The notes below the pieces were generated by a model, which was given only the letters and a program-made list of their open reading frames with translations, had not been told where the DNA came from and did not search any database. A stretch of 48,158 nucleotides of DNA from contig JANXMB010000144.1 of NCBI GenBank assembly GCA_025354865.1, positions 1-48,158 of the forward strand, read 5' to 3'. Shown here in pieces: positions 30,055-39,647 of this stretch (the first letter of the stretch is position 1; each line of letters begins with the position of its first letter). This DNA is from Acetobacteraceae bacterium (lineage in GTDB: Bacteria > Pseudomonadota > Alphaproteobacteria > Acetobacterales > Acetobacteraceae). A program made the translations under genes and the position numbers.

Positions 30055-32082
30055 ATGACCTCCATCCCGAACCGGCGCTGGCCGCGATCCATTCGCGATA
30101 TCCGTATCGCCCCGAAAATCCTGGCCGTGGTCGGCTTGTTGGCGCTTTCGGCCATCGCGATCGCTGCCGCCGGGGTGCATGCCATCGGGGTTTACAGCAA
30201 ACATGTGGACGAACTGCGCCTTACCGCCGAGCGGGCGATCGCTGGGGAACAGGTCAATGGCCTGATCAATGCGGTCGTGATGGACTCGCGAGGCATCTAT
30301 ATGGCTCATGAAATCGCCGAGGCGGAGAAATTCGCTCGCCCCTTACTCGCCAATCTCGCGGCGATCGGGGTGCGAATGGTCTATTGGGCAGAACGGGTTC
30401 CGGCGGATCGGATCAGACCATTCCAAACCGCGCGGCGCCAGGTCGACGAATTCATCGCCCTCCGCACCGACATGGTCCGCGCCGCTCGGGACAACGGGCC
30501 GAAAGCCGCCGACGCAATCGGCAACAACGATGCCAATCGCGCCAATCGGCAGGCTTTGAACACCAGCATCGTCGCCCTGGCAGCGGCCAATGCCAAAGAT
30601 CTCGCAAGTTTGGTCGCCGATCTCGACGAATTCCGCGCCGACATGCTGTTTTGGCTGACCGTCCTATCGGCCGGCGCCATCGCGGCATCGGTGTTGCTCG
30701 CCGCGATCCTGACGATCGGCGGGGTGACCCGTCCGCTGATCCGGATTGCCGGCGCCATGCGCAGTCTGGCCGCCGGCACCTTGGACGTCGCGGTGGTCGA
30801 TCACGGGCGTGGCGACGAGGTCGGACGGCTTGCCGATGCGCTGGAGGTATTCCGCGCGCAAAGTCTGGAAAATCGCCGTCTGGCGCAGGAACGGATCGAT
30901 GCGGCCGAACGCGCATCGGCCGACCGGCGGGAGGCGATGATGGGCCTCGCGGATGCGGTGGAGCGCGAAATCGCCTCGGCGCTGACCGATATCCGCGCCC
31001 GCACGGATGGAATGGCGATGGCGGCGGGGGGAATGGTGACCTCCGCCGAACGCACGGGGGAGGCTGCGCGCAGCGTCGCCGGGTCTGCGGGTCAATCGCT
31101 GGCGAATGCCCAGGCCGTGGCCGGTGCGGCCGAGGAACTGACGGCATCCATCCAGGAAATCGCCGCCCAGGTCGCGCGGTCCGCGAGCATGGCGGGGGCG
31201 GCGGTGCGCGCGGGATTGGAAACCAGGGCGTCGATCGATGCGTTGAACGCGACCGTGGCGAAAATTGGCACGGTGGCCGACATGATTGCGACCATTGCCG
31301 CCCAGACCAATCTCCTGGCATTGAACGCCACCATCGAAGCCGCACGGGCCGGGGATGCCGGGAAGGGTTTCGCCGTAGTGGCCAACGAGGTGAAGCAACT
31401 CGCCGCCCAGACCGCCCGTTCGACGGAGGAAATCTCCCGGCATATTGCGGGGGTGCGGGCGGCGACCGACAATTCGGTCCAGGCGGTGCGACAGATCGAA
31501 AAGACGATTGCCGAAATCGACACCGTCGCCACGGCGATCGCGGCGGCCGTCGAACAGCAGGGTGCGGCCACCGCCGAAATTGCCCGCAATGTCGCGGCGA
31601 CCGCCACTGCGGCCGACGATGTGACCGTGCGTATCCAGGAAGTCTCGGCCGAGGCGGTGCAAACCGGGTCCCATGCGATCGGCATTCGCGCCAACGCCGA
31701 TCGGTTGGCGGTGCAGATGGGCGATCTGGGGCAAGTGGTCGTGCGGATTGTGCGATCGTCGACCGCCGACGTGGATCGCCGCCACTTTCAACGTGTCCCG
31801 GGTCCGGTGCCGGTGCAAATCCGCATCGCCGGTCGCCCAGCCTGCCCGATGACACTCGACGATCTCAGCGAAGGCGGTGCTCGGCTTTCCGGCGCGATGG
31901 ACGCGGGATTCGGCGCGTCCGGCGTGTTGCTGCCGGGTTGGCTGGGGGTGACCGCGCCGCTGCGCTTCACCGTCGCCCACGTGCTGCCCGACGGTTTCGG
32001 CGTTTCCTTCCAGATCGATGCGGCAACCCAGGCGGTGGTGCGCCCGGCTATCGCGCGTTTGGGGCGCGATCTAGCGGCGTGA
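30055..32082 (+). CDS. Methyl-accepting chemotaxis protein with C-terminal PilZ domain
   Basis: 675 residues. Order: TM1 (about 22-44), a ~155-residue periplasmic four-helix sensor of no recognised ligand, TM2 (about 200-225), a HAMP linker, the long coiled coil with the conserved signalling tip ([20 protein letters not shown]), and finally a PilZ domain at 575-670 with RRHFQR (Arg575-Arg580, the R-x-x-x-R binding loop) and DLSEGG (603-608, D-x-S-x-x-G). PilZ binds cyclic di-GMP, so the receptor should combine chemotactic signalling with c-di-GMP level. No CheA/CheW genes lie nearby. The terminal CheR-binding pentapeptide is absent. Confidence 0.92.
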   Translation: MTSIPNRRWPRSIRDIRIAPKILAVVGLLALSAIAIAAAGVHAIGVYSKHVDELRLTAERAIAGEQVNGLINAVVMDSRGIYMAHEIAEAEKFARPLLANLAAIGVRMVYWAERVPADRIRPFQTARRQVDEFIALRTDMVRAARDNGPKAADAIGNNDANRANRQALNTSIVALAAANAKDLASLVADLDEFRADMLFWLTVLSAGAIAASVLLAAILTIGGVTRPLIRIAGAMRSLAAGTLDVAVVDHGRGDEVGRLADALEVFRAQSLENRRLAQERIDAAERASADRREAMMGLADAVEREIASALTDIRARTDGMAMAAGGMVTSAERTGEAARSVAGSAGQSLANAQAVAGAAEELTASIQEIAAQVARSASMAGAAVRAGLETRASIDALNATVAKIGTVADMIATIAAQTNLLALNATIEAARAGDAGKGFAVVANEVKQLAAQTARSTEEISRHIAGVRAATDNSVQAVRQIEKTIAEIDTVATAIAAAVEQQGAATAEIARNVAATATAADDVTVRIQEVSAEAVQTGSHAIGIRANADRLAVQMGDLGQVVVRIVRSSTADVDRRHFQRVPGPVPVQIRIAGRPACPMTLDDLSEGGARLSGAMDAGFGASGVLLPGWLGVTAPLRFTVAHVLPDGFGVSFQIDAATQAVVRPAIARLGRDLAA

Positions 32083-32151
32083 TCGGCGTCCGGTAGGCGG
32101 TTCCTGGGCAATCGGGTAAGGTGGAGCGCCCGAACACGTCCTAGGAATATC

Positions 32152-33321
32152 ATGATCGCCCGCCCCTGGATCGTCCTCGCCGCCCTGGCTCTGGCGCGAA
32201 TCGGCTTCGGTTACCAATTCCAAAGCGTTGCCAGCATGGGACCGGACCTGATTCCGTTGTTCCACCTGTCCTACGCCGCGTTCGGCCAGTTGATCGGCGC
32301 CTTCATGCTGTTGGGGGTGTTCGTGGCGCTGCCGCTTGGTGCGTTGGGCCGCCGGTTCGGGGATCGCTGGATATTGGCCGGCGGGCTGGCGCTGATGGTG
32401 TTGGGGGCGGCGATCGGCGCGGCGGGCGACGGACCCACCGGCATCGCCGCCGGGCGCACGGTCGCCGGGGTCGGGGCAGTCGCGATGATCGTCCTGCAGG
32501 GCAAGATCATCGCCGATTTCTTCGCCGGCCGGCAGTTCATGCTGGCCATCGCGGTGTCGGTCTGCTCCTACCCGATCGGGGTGGGATTGGCGCAGATCGT
32601 GCTGCCGCCGATCGCCCACGCATTCGGCTGGCGCGCGGGGTTCCTGTCCTGCGGCGTGCTGGTGGCGCTCGCGTTGGTGCTGTTTCTGGCCAGTTACCGC
32701 GCCCCCGCCCACACGGCGGCGGTCCCGCGTAAATTCGCCTGGCCCAGCGCGCGGGAGTGTTTGTTGCTGGTCGTGGCCGGCACCATCTGGACCGCATACA
32801 CCGGCAGTTACGCCGGCTATACCTCCTATATTCCGGCAACCCTGTCGCTCCGAGGCGACGGGCTCGCAGCCATCGGTCTGGTCATGACGATCGGGACCTG
32901 GGGCAATGTGCCGGCGACGATGTATGGCGGCGACCTCGCGGCACGCTTCGGCGCTTTTCGGGTTCTGGTCTGCGGATCGTTGGCGCTGACGATCGGCATC
33001 GTCGGCACCGCGCTGGCCGGGTTTCCGTTGGGCTGGTCGGTGTTGGTGGGGGTGATCGGTGCGATCCACCCGGGGGTGATCATGGCCGTCGGCACTTTGT
33101 CGGCGAAGCCGGAAAACCGGGCGGTGGGGATGGGGATTTTCTACTCCGTCTATTATTTGGGCGGCACCTTGAGTCCGTTGGCCTGCGGCTGGGCGGCCGA
33201 CCAATATGGCGGTCCGGCGGGCGGTCTGCTGATGGCGGCGCTGTTCTCGGCGCTCGTGGTGCCGTTGTTCCTGTGGCATCGCGCTTTGGCCGATCACCGG
33301 ACGATGCTGGCCCGCCCCTGA
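32152..33321 (+). CDS. Major facilitator superfamily (MFS) transporter
   Basis: 389 residues, about 12 hydrophobic helices. The RIGFGYQFQSVASMGPDLIP N-terminus, the helix 2-3 loop with GALGRRFGDRW (the G-x-L-a-D-r-x-G-r-r type motif) and GRTVAGVGAVAMIVLQGKII identify an MFS fold of the CynX/NarK-like size. The central loop is short. Inner membrane secondary carrier; substrate unknown. It is 69 bp after the chemoreceptor gene and convergent with recX (20 bp between stops). Confidence 0.88.
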   Translation: MIARPWIVLAALALARIGFGYQFQSVASMGPDLIPLFHLSYAAFGQLIGAFMLLGVFVALPLGALGRRFGDRWILAGGLALMVLGAAIGAAGDGPTGIAAGRTVAGVGAVAMIVLQGKIIADFFAGRQFMLAIAVSVCSYPIGVGLAQIVLPPIAHAFGWRAGFLSCGVLVALALVLFLASYRAPAHTAAVPRKFAWPSARECLLLVVAGTIWTAYTGSYAGYTSYIPATLSLRGDGLAAIGLVMTIGTWGNVPATMYGGDLAARFGAFRVLVCGSLALTIGIVGTALAGFPLGWSVLVGVIGAIHPGVIMAVGTLSAKPENRAVGMGIFYSVYYLGGTLSPLACGWAADQYGGPAGGLLMAALFSALVVPLFLWHRALADHRTMLARP

Positions 33322-33341
33322 GCGGCATTGGTCGTCGCACG

Positions 33342-33911
33342 CTATCGCCGGAAATCTTGGATACGGGCTTCGGCTTCCTCGGCGTCCATGGCCAGGGCAC
33401 GAGCGGCGACGGGTTGCGGGAAGCCGGCGCGGGCTAACATTGCGAGTTCCTTCCGTTTAGCGGCGAGGTCGGCGGCGGCATCGCGACGGAACGGCCCGAT
33501 GCGTCGTTTGCGCGCCAGGACCAAAGCCGCATTCAGTTCCGCCTCGGGATCGTCGGGCAGCGTTGCGCGAGCCAGATCGCGGCCGATCCCTTTCGCTGCC
33601 AACCCCGCCAGCGTCGCCCGATGCGACCGCCCCGCTCGACGTAACGCCGATGCTCGGGATTGCGCATAGGCGGCGTCGTCCACCAGCCCGGATGCCGCCA
33701 AACGGGCGGCGATTTGCCGGGCTTCGTCCTTCAAGGCCTCGGCGCGGCTGGCGGTGTCCTCGGCGGGCGTGGCTCGCGCCCAGCGATCGATCCGCCGCAC
33801 CAGGACCGCGCGCAGGCCGGCTTCCGTCGCTGCGAACCGCGCGAGGTAGCGCAACGCCGCTTCGTGCAGGCTGGCGGGGGTTGGGACGGCGGGAACCGGG
33901 CGTTCGACCAT
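33342..33911 (-). CDS. recX: RecX family protein
   Basis: 189 residues. Composed of three-helix repeats typical of RecX: LHEAALRYLARFAATEAGLR, then SRASALRRAGRSHRATLAGLAAKGI and AARALA..AEEAEARI, with Arg-rich helix faces. RecX binds within the RecA filament groove and limits recombinase activity. The gene is separated from recA here, as often in alphaproteobacteria, and no LexA-type GAAC-N7-GAAC box is visible upstream. The C-terminal third is alanine-rich. The start ATG at 33911 is the only in-frame start that retains the first repeat. Confidence 0.85.
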   Translation of the reverse strand: MVERPVPAVPTPASLHEAALRYLARFAATEAGLRAVLVRRIDRWARATPAEDTASRAEALKDEARQIAARLAASGLVDDAAYAQSRASALRRAGRSHRATLAGLAAKGIGRDLARATLPDDPEAELNAALVLARKRRIGPFRRDAAADLAAKRKELAMLARAGFPQPVAARALAMDAEEAEARIQDFRR

Positions 33912-34110
33912 GGCGGGACTTTATCCTGTCGCCACGATTCTTGTTGCACCGCCCGGTCCTGTCCAGGCCATACTGTCGTTGCACCCAAAGGCGGCGCTCG
34001 ACCGCGACTGGACTATGCTGCCCCCGGTGGCCTGCACGCGCCGCAAAGCGCGAACGTCCAAACAACAAGCGATACCGTCCACGAGGCGAATCGCACAGGG
34101 AGTGCATGTC

Positions 34111-35454
34111 GTGATCGCAGCCGAACGTTCCACCCGCCGCCGCGTTTTGAAAACGGCGGCCGCTGCCGTTGCCCTGCCGTTGGTGCATATCCGCACCGCC
34201 GGGGCCGCCGGCAAACTGAATATCGGGCTTTGGGACCATTGGGTGCCCGGGGCCAACGACGTCATGAAGAAGCAGGTCGATATCTGGGCGGAGAAAAATA
34301 AGGTCGAAGTCACCGTCGATTTCATTACCTCGTCCGGCAAGAAAATACTGATCACAGCGGCAGCCGAGCACCAGGCGGGGAGCGGGCACGATTTTATCCA
34401 GATGTATAATTGGGATGTCGGCAATTTCGCCAGTCGGTTGGAGCCGGTGGACGATGTGGTGAAAACCCTGACCGACAAATTCGGCGGCTACGGGCCGATC
34501 AGCGAGTATCTCGCCAAATCCGACGGCCATTGGTGGGCGGTGCCCAGCAGCACGGGGACGCTCAATCTGACCTGTTGCGGGCGGATAAGCATGCTGAAGA
34601 AATTCGCCGGCATCGACATTCAGGCGATGTTTCCGGCCGGGCCGGCCGATCCTCGGTCGTCGGAGGGCTGGAATTACGACGCTTTCCTCGCGGCGGCGGG
34701 GGCGTGCCACAAGGCGGGTTTCCCGTTCGGTTTGGGATTGGGCTCGACCGACGATTCCACCAACAATACCGGCGTTTGGTTCGCGGCTTTCGGGGCCGAT
34801 CTGGTGGATGCCAAGGGCGCAATCACGGTCGATTCCCCCGCCGTCCGCACCTTTCTGGAATATGCGCAGAAGCTGGTGAAATTCCTGCCGGAGGACACCG
34901 TCAGCTACGACGATGCGTCCAACAATCGGGCGCTGATTTCGGGCAAGAGCGCGCTGATCATGAATCCGCCCTCGGCCTGGGCGGTGGCGAAGCGCGACGC
35001 GCCGCTGGTTGCCGCCGACACTTGGCATTTTCCGATGCCGATCGGGCCGAAGGGGCGTTTCATTCCGTACAATTATTCATTTTACGGCACTTGGGCGTTC
35101 GGCAAAAACAAGACGGCGGCGAAAGAGTTGATCGTTTATCTGCAAAACCGGGAGCAGGTGGAAGGCCGTTGCATCGCGTCCGAGGGCTACGACATTCCGC
35201 CTTTGGTCAGCATGTCCGATTTCAAGGTCTGGGAAGATGTCGCGCCACCGAAAGGAACGGTGTACAATTACCCGATCCGCGCCTGGCATAATGCGAAGCA
35301 GAACATGACCGCCTATCCGGCGCCGCGCGACAAGGCGGTGCAGATGTTCAACCGCGCGGTGCATCCGACGATGCTGGCGAAGCTACACAGCGGGCAATCG
35401 ATCGATCAAGCGATCGCCTGGGCGCGGGGCGAGTTGGAGGGTTTCACCCGCTGA
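34111..35454 (+). CDS. ABC transporter substrate-binding protein, family 1 (sugar-type)
   Basis: 447 residues from a GTG at 34111, preferred because AGGGAG lies eight bases before it; the upstream frame to 33910 has no signal-like start. A Tat signal (STRRRVLKTAAAAVALPLV) leads into LNIGLWDHWVPGANDVMKKQ, a typical cluster-B binding protein start, followed by HDFIQMYNWDVGNFASRLEP and YSFYGTWAFGKNKTAAKELI. This is the SBP_bac_1/UgpB-like fold for sugars or glycerol-phosphate derivatives. No permease or ATPase genes lie next to it. It is preceded by the divergent recX and followed by a thiolase/DUF35 pair 95 bp away. Confidence 0.88.
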   Translation: MIAAERSTRRRVLKTAAAAVALPLVHIRTAGAAGKLNIGLWDHWVPGANDVMKKQVDIWAEKNKVEVTVDFITSSGKKILITAAAEHQAGSGHDFIQMYNWDVGNFASRLEPVDDVVKTLTDKFGGYGPISEYLAKSDGHWWAVPSSTGTLNLTCCGRISMLKKFAGIDIQAMFPAGPADPRSSEGWNYDAFLAAAGACHKAGFPFGLGLGSTDDSTNNTGVWFAAFGADLVDAKGAITVDSPAVRTFLEYAQKLVKFLPEDTVSYDDASNNRALISGKSALIMNPPSAWAVAKRDAPLVAADTWHFPMPIGPKGRFIPYNYSFYGTWAFGKNKTAAKELIVYLQNREQVEGRCIASEGYDIPPLVSMSDFKVWEDVAPPKGTVYNYPIRAWHNAKQNMTAYPAPRDKAVQMFNRAVHPTMLAKLHSGQSIDQAIAWARGELEGFTR

Positions 35455-35549
35455 TCGCATTGCGCGTAACCGGTCGGCATTGACGGGCGGGGCCGCTGGG
35501 GCGAACGTGGCGACCTCGACACCGGATACACGGGAAGGGGAAACAAGCC

Positions 35550-36806
35550 ATGCCGCTACCAGCGGATACCGATGCCAGCATTCCGAAATATTTGCGCGAC
35601 AAATACGCCATCGTCGGGGTGGGGGAGACGCCGTACACGCGCGGATCCGGCAAAACCACCCGAGCGATGGGAAGTTTCGCGGTGCGTGCCGCGATGGCGG
35701 ATGCGGGGCTGAAGAATACCGAGATCGACGGAATGCTGTCGTATCAATCGGGCGATTCCACCTTCGCGCCGATGGTTGCCGGCGATCTTGGCATCCGGCT
35801 GAATTTCTACATGGATGTGTTCGGCGGCGGTTCCTCGACCGAGGCATTGGTCGGCATCGCCATCGGCGTCATCGAGGCTGGGCTGTGCAAAACGGTCGCG
35901 ATTTTCCGCTCGATGAACGGTTTCTCCCAGGTTCGCATCGGCGGTACCGGTGCTCGGGCTGCGGCGCCGGTCAATGGCGATCAGCTGCATGGCCGGGCTT
36001 ACGGGTGGCAAAGTGCCGGACAAATGTTCAGCCCGACGTTCATGCGGCACATGTACGATTACGGCACGACTCCGGAACAGGTGGCGACGGTCAAGGTCAT
36101 TCACTCCGAACACGCATCGAACAACCCGAAGGCGTATTACAAGAAGCGCTTTACGGTGGATGAGGTGTTGTCGAGCCGCATTATCTGCAAGCCGCTGCAT
36201 TTGCTGGATTGCTGCGTCGAAACCGATAACGCAACGTGTTTTATCATTACGCGGGCGGAGCATGCGCGCGATCTGCGCCATACCCCGGCGCTGATCCGCG
36301 GCGTCGTCGGACGCTGCAACAAGCCGCGCATGGACATGCATTATCAGCATGGGCCGATCTCCACCGTTGCCGGTCATTACGGCAAGGATATCCTGTGGCC
36401 GAACGCCGGCGTGGGGCCGGAGGATGTCGATCTGACCGGCGCCTACGATGCCTTCACCTTCACCACCATGCTGCAACTGGAAGATTACGGTTTCTGCAAA
36501 AAAGGCGAGGGCGGGCAATACGTGTCCGACGGCACCATGCGCCTGGGCGGCAAGCGACCGAACAATACCTCGGGCGGGCATCTGTGCGAAGGTTACACCC
36601 ACGGTATGAATATGGTGATCGAGAACGTCCGGCAATTGCGCCACGACGTCGACGATTCCTGCCCTTGCGGGCCGGACGGCAAACGCCAGCACACCTACGA
36701 TTACCGCGAAGGCGGCTGCCGACAGGTCAAGAATGCCGAAGTCACCGCCAATCTGGGTTGGGCGATGCCCGGCACGGGGTCGGCGATGGTCATGCGGCGC
36801 GGTTGA
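35550..36806 (+). CDS. Thiolase family protein (SCP2/lipid-transfer-type acyltransferase)
   Basis: 418 residues. Thiolase-fold marks: KYAIVGVGETPYTRGSG at the N-terminus, VFGGGSSTEALVGIAIGVIE (position of the nucleophilic cysteine in true thiolases; here Ser in GGSS), DAFTFTTMLQLEDYGFCKKG, and NTSGGHLCEGYTHGMNMVIE near the C-terminus. Replacement of the catalytic Cys suggests the non-decarboxylating, lipid-transfer-like group that functions with a DUF35 partner. It is 16 bp upstream of exactly such a partner. An additional cysteine-rich stretch (CPCGPDGKRQ) precedes the end. Pathway unknown; steroid or fatty acid side-chain degradation is a known role for such pairs. Confidence 0.88.
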   Translation: MPLPADTDASIPKYLRDKYAIVGVGETPYTRGSGKTTRAMGSFAVRAAMADAGLKNTEIDGMLSYQSGDSTFAPMVAGDLGIRLNFYMDVFGGGSSTEALVGIAIGVIEAGLCKTVAIFRSMNGFSQVRIGGTGARAAAPVNGDQLHGRAYGWQSAGQMFSPTFMRHMYDYGTTPEQVATVKVIHSEHASNNPKAYYKKRFTVDEVLSSRIICKPLHLLDCCVETDNATCFIITRAEHARDLRHTPALIRGVVGRCNKPRMDMHYQHGPISTVAGHYGKDILWPNAGVGPEDVDLTGAYDAFTFTTMLQLEDYGFCKKGEGGQYVSDGTMRLGGKRPNNTSGGHLCEGYTHGMNMVIENVRQLRHDVDDSCPCGPDGKRQHTYDYREGGCRQVKNAEVTANLGWAMPGTGSAMVMRRG

Positions 36807-36821
36807 GGGAGGGTTAATACG

Positions 36822-37346
36822 ATGCCAGGCATTCGGGCCGACTACATGGGCATGGCGCTGTCGATCGACGATCTCGACGGCGAGAACCTGACCTATTTCA
36901 AACACTGCGCGCAGCACGATTTCCACCTGCAGAAATGCGACGATTGTGCGTTGCTGCGCTATCCGCCGAACACCGGCTGCCCTTGGTGCGGCGGTGCCAA
37001 GGCAACCTGGACGCGGGTCGAGGGCAAGGGCGAGGTGCACTCCTACGAAGAAGTGCATCACGCCATCCAACCGGCGTTCAAGGGCCATACCCCGTACATG
37101 GTGCTGCTGGTCGATCTCGACACGCAGAAGGGCCAACCGTCGGAGGTGGAGGCACTGCGGGTGGTCGCCAATCTGACCGCACCCGACGGTGTCCTCGCCC
37201 CGCCCGACACCGTGCGCTCGGTTGGCATCGGCACGCGGGTGAGGATGGTATTTGCCGACGTGACCGATGGTTTATCGTTGCCGCAATGGACGATCGACGA
37301 ACAGGCGCCGCAACCCGCGAAACCCTGGCGTTACGCGCAGGAGTAA
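36822..37346 (+). CDS. DUF35 OB-fold / zinc-ribbon protein, partner of the thiolase
   Basis: 174 residues. The N-terminal rubredoxin-like zinc ribbon has Cys39, Cys42, Cys53 and Cys56 (KCDDCALLRYPPNTGCPWCG), followed by an OB-fold segment (GKGEVHSYEEVHHAIQPAF, YMVLLVDLD, GTRVRMVFADVTDG). These acyl-CoA-binding scaffold proteins pair with SCP2-type thiolases, and in archaea with acetoacetyl-CoA thiolase/HMG-CoA synthase. The start ATG is 15 bp after the thiolase stop, indicating coupled expression. Confidence 0.9.
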   Translation: MPGIRADYMGMALSIDDLDGENLTYFKHCAQHDFHLQKCDDCALLRYPPNTGCPWCGGAKATWTRVEGKGEVHSYEEVHHAIQPAFKGHTPYMVLLVDLDTQKGQPSEVEALRVVANLTAPDGVLAPPDTVRSVGIGTRVRMVFADVTDGLSLPQWTIDEQAPQPAKPWRYAQE

Positions 37347-37407
37347 CGATCGGCTGCGATGCCGGCCGGTTGCCAGCGATGGCAATCGGCTCTGCCCGAG
37401 GGCAAAT

Positions 37408-38814
37408 TCAGGTCCCGGGCAGGATCGCGGCGATCAGGCGACGGACGGCCGCGCCGGCTGCTTCGGCCGGCAGATTGGCGAAATTCAGCAACAGGCCCTG
37501 GCCGCTGTCGTGCGCCATCGCCAGCCCCGACAACGCCGTCGGCGCCAGCCCGGCCGCCGCTGCTCGGCGTGCCAACACGCCATCGGCCGCCGCGCCGGGA
37601 AAGCGTGCCAGTAAATGCATGCCGCCGGATTCCAGTTCGACGGATACGCGTTCGCCCAATGCCTCGATCAAAGCCGTCGCCAGCGCCTTGCGGCGTTCGG
37701 CGTATAGGCCGCGCATCCGGCGGAGATGCCGCGCAAAATGGCCGCGTTCGATGAAGGTGGCGAGGATGCGCTGTTCGAGGGCCGGTTGGCCTGCCGTCAG
37801 CAGCCGGCTGGCGCGTTCGAAAACGTCGGACAATGCGGTGGGCACCACGAGGTAGCCTAGCCGCAACGACGGATGTAGCACCTTGCTGAAACTCCCGGCG
37901 AACAACACGCGGTCGCCTCGGTCGAGGCTTTTGAGCGCCGGCAGCGGATGTCCGGCGTAGCGGAACTCGCTGTCGTAATCGTCTTCCAGCAGCCAGGCGT
38001 TGGCCTCGGCCGCCCATGCGAGCAAAGCGAGGCGGCGGGGTAGCGACAGCGACACGCCCAGCGGGGATTGATGCGTCGGGGTGACCAAAGCGAGGCGCGC
38101 CTTGGGGGCCGCGGTCATGCCGGCCGACACGCGCATACCCTCTCGATCGACGCGCACCGGCACCAGTTTCTGGCCCCCGGCCTCCAGCGCTTGGCGCGCT
38201 TGCAGGTAGCCGGGATCTTCGACCCAGACCGCATCGCCCGGCCGCAGCAATGCCTGCCGCACCAACCCCAGCGCGCCTTGGAACCCTGCCGTGACCAGCA
38301 CCTGTTCGGGTTGGCAAGAAATCCCGCGGGAGAGCCCAACATAGGACGCGATGGCTTGGCGCAGCGGCAGATAGCCGGCGGGGTCGGGCTGCGAAAGGTC
38401 GTTCGGTTGCAGCGCCCGCGCGACATGGACGCTCAGACCCGACCAGAGTTTGCGGGGGAAAGCGTCCAGCGCCGGCAAGCCCATCCGGAACGGGAGCGGG
38501 GCGGGCGCGGGGACGGCTTGCTCCGGCGTTGCGAACAAGGTGCGCTGCAACGGGATTTCCGGCCGAGCGCCGAACTGGCGGGAGACGATGGTGCCGCTCG
38601 CGCCGTGGGTTTCGATCGCGCCTTCGCCGGCCAGCACGGCATAGGCAGCATCGACGGTGCCGCGCGCCACTTCCAACTGCGCTGCCAGGGTGCGGCTGCT
38701 GGGCAGGCGGGTGCCGGGCGCGATTGTGCCGGCGACCACGGCGGCGCGGATGCGGGCGGCGATCTGTCGGTACAGCGCGTTCGGATCGGCCGGGTCGAGA
38801 GCGATCGCTATCAT
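37408..38814 (-). CDS. MocR-type (PdxR-like) GntR/aminotransferase fusion transcription regulator
   Basis: 468 residues. An N-terminal winged helix (LYRQIAARIRAAVVAGTIAP, LPSSRTLAAQLEVARGTVDA) is fused to an aspartate-aminotransferase-like domain with the PLP-binding Lys311 in GSFSKVLHPSLRLGY. PLP or an aminoacyl-PLP adduct is the usual effector of MocR proteins; known members regulate pyridoxal synthesis, taurine use and others. It is divergent (87 bp) from the azoreductase gene, the most likely target. The intervening DNA carries overlapping palindromes. Confidence 0.93.
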   Translation of the reverse strand: MIAIALDPADPNALYRQIAARIRAAVVAGTIAPGTRLPSSRTLAAQLEVARGTVDAAYAVLAGEGAIETHGASGTIVSRQFGARPEIPLQRTLFATPEQAVPAPAPLPFRMGLPALDAFPRKLWSGLSVHVARALQPNDLSQPDPAGYLPLRQAIASYVGLSRGISCQPEQVLVTAGFQGALGLVRQALLRPGDAVWVEDPGYLQARQALEAGGQKLVPVRVDREGMRVSAGMTAAPKARLALVTPTHQSPLGVSLSLPRRLALLAWAAEANAWLLEDDYDSEFRYAGHPLPALKSLDRGDRVLFAGSFSKVLHPSLRLGYLVVPTALSDVFERASRLLTAGQPALEQRILATFIERGHFARHLRRMRGLYAERRKALATALIEALGERVSVELESGGMHLLARFPGAAADGVLARRAAAAGLAPTALSGLAMAHDSGQGLLLNFANLPAEAAGAAVRRLIAAILPGT

Positions 38815-38825
38815 GGCTCAATCGA

Positions 38826-38859
38826 TATGGCGCCAATTGGCCCTCGCGTATAGGCCATA
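38826..38859. promoter_or_regulatory. Possible MocR operator between regulator and azoreductase
   Basis: TATGGC (38826-38831) and GCCATA (38854-38859) form a 6-bp inverted repeat; inside lie the overlapping palindromes TGGCGCCA (38828-38835) and CCAATTGG (38833-38840). The 87-bp divergent gap is the expected place for the regulator's binding site. Pattern only. Confidence 0.3.
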
Positions 38860-38901
38860 CAGAGTGCAGAGCTACGATCGCAGCCCTTCGACACGAGTCC
38901 G

Positions 38902-39513
38902 ATGAATATTTTATACCTGACATGCAGCCCACGCGGCACCGCTTCCTGCAGCCGCACGATCGCCGACGCGCTGGTCGCCCGGCTCGGCGGCGCGGTACTG
39001 ATGCGCGATCTGGCGGTGGACCCGCCGCCCTTGGTGGATGCCGGGTTCAGCGCCGCGATCCTGGCGCCGCCCGCTGGGCAGGGGGACGAAGTGGCACCGG
39101 CTTTGGCGGTGTCGGAGGCGCTGATCCGCGAGCTGGAAGCGGCCGATGTCCTGGTCGTCGCCACCGCGATGCATAATTTCGGCGTGCCGGCAGCGCTGAA
39201 GGCCTGGATCGACCAGATCGTGCGGATCGGCCGGACCTTTCGCAGCACGCCGGAGGGCAAGATCGGCCTGCTGGCAGATCGCCCAGCCTATTTGGTGGTG
39301 GCCTCCGGCGGCTGGTTCACCGGGCCCTCGCCGATCGGCACCCCGGCGCAGCCCGATTTTCTAACCGGCTATGTGCGCACGGTGCTGCAAACGATCGGGA
39401 TCGTGTCGCTGGAGGTCCTGACGTTGGAGGGCGTCGCGCGCGGTGGGGAGCATGCGGCGCGGGCGATGGCGCAGGCGCAGGCCCGGATCGATCGGATCGC
39501 GCCCTTCGGATGA
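38902..39513 (+). CDS. azoR: FMN-dependent NADH-azoreductase
   Basis: 203 residues. The flavodoxin-like start ILYLTCSPRGTASCSRTIAD has the S-P-R-x-x-x-S phosphate-binding pattern of AzoR; later AMHNFGVPAALKAWIDQIVR is the signature M-x-N-F-x-x-P-x-x-L-K segment contacting the isoalloxazine ring, and VVASGGWFTG is a further FMN-loop segment. Dimeric cytosolic quinone/azo reductase, often a detoxification enzyme. It is divergent from the MocR-type regulator, implying control by it. Confidence 0.93.
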   Translation: MNILYLTCSPRGTASCSRTIADALVARLGGAVLMRDLAVDPPPLVDAGFSAAILAPPAGQGDEVAPALAVSEALIRELEAADVLVVATAMHNFGVPAALKAWIDQIVRIGRTFRSTPEGKIGLLADRPAYLVVASGGWFTGPSPIGTPAQPDFLTGYVRTVLQTIGIVSLEVLTLEGVARGGEHAARAMAQAQARIDRIAPFG

Positions 39514-39560
39514 ACGCAGAGCGGCTTGCAGCGTTGCACCGCGCATGAAGCCGCCGCGCG

Positions 39561-39589
39561 TTGACCCCTTCGCGCCACCACGGTAATCA
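39561..39589 (+). promoter_or_regulatory. Putative promoter of the sdhCDAB operon
   Basis: TTGACC (39561-39566), 17 bp, TAATCA (39584-39589), about 60 bp before the sdhC start codon. The -35 is good and the -10 weak. It lies in the 134-bp gap after azoR. Confidence 0.4.
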
Positions 39590-39647
39590 GGCGCGATATG
39601 GCGACTCCTTCGACACCGCACGGTCGCCTTTAGAATTGGAGCGATCC

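Noticed and set aside
33912-34110. tRNA or small RNA between recX and the binding-protein gene
   Set aside because: No cloverleaf, T-loop motif or terminator could be found on either strand.
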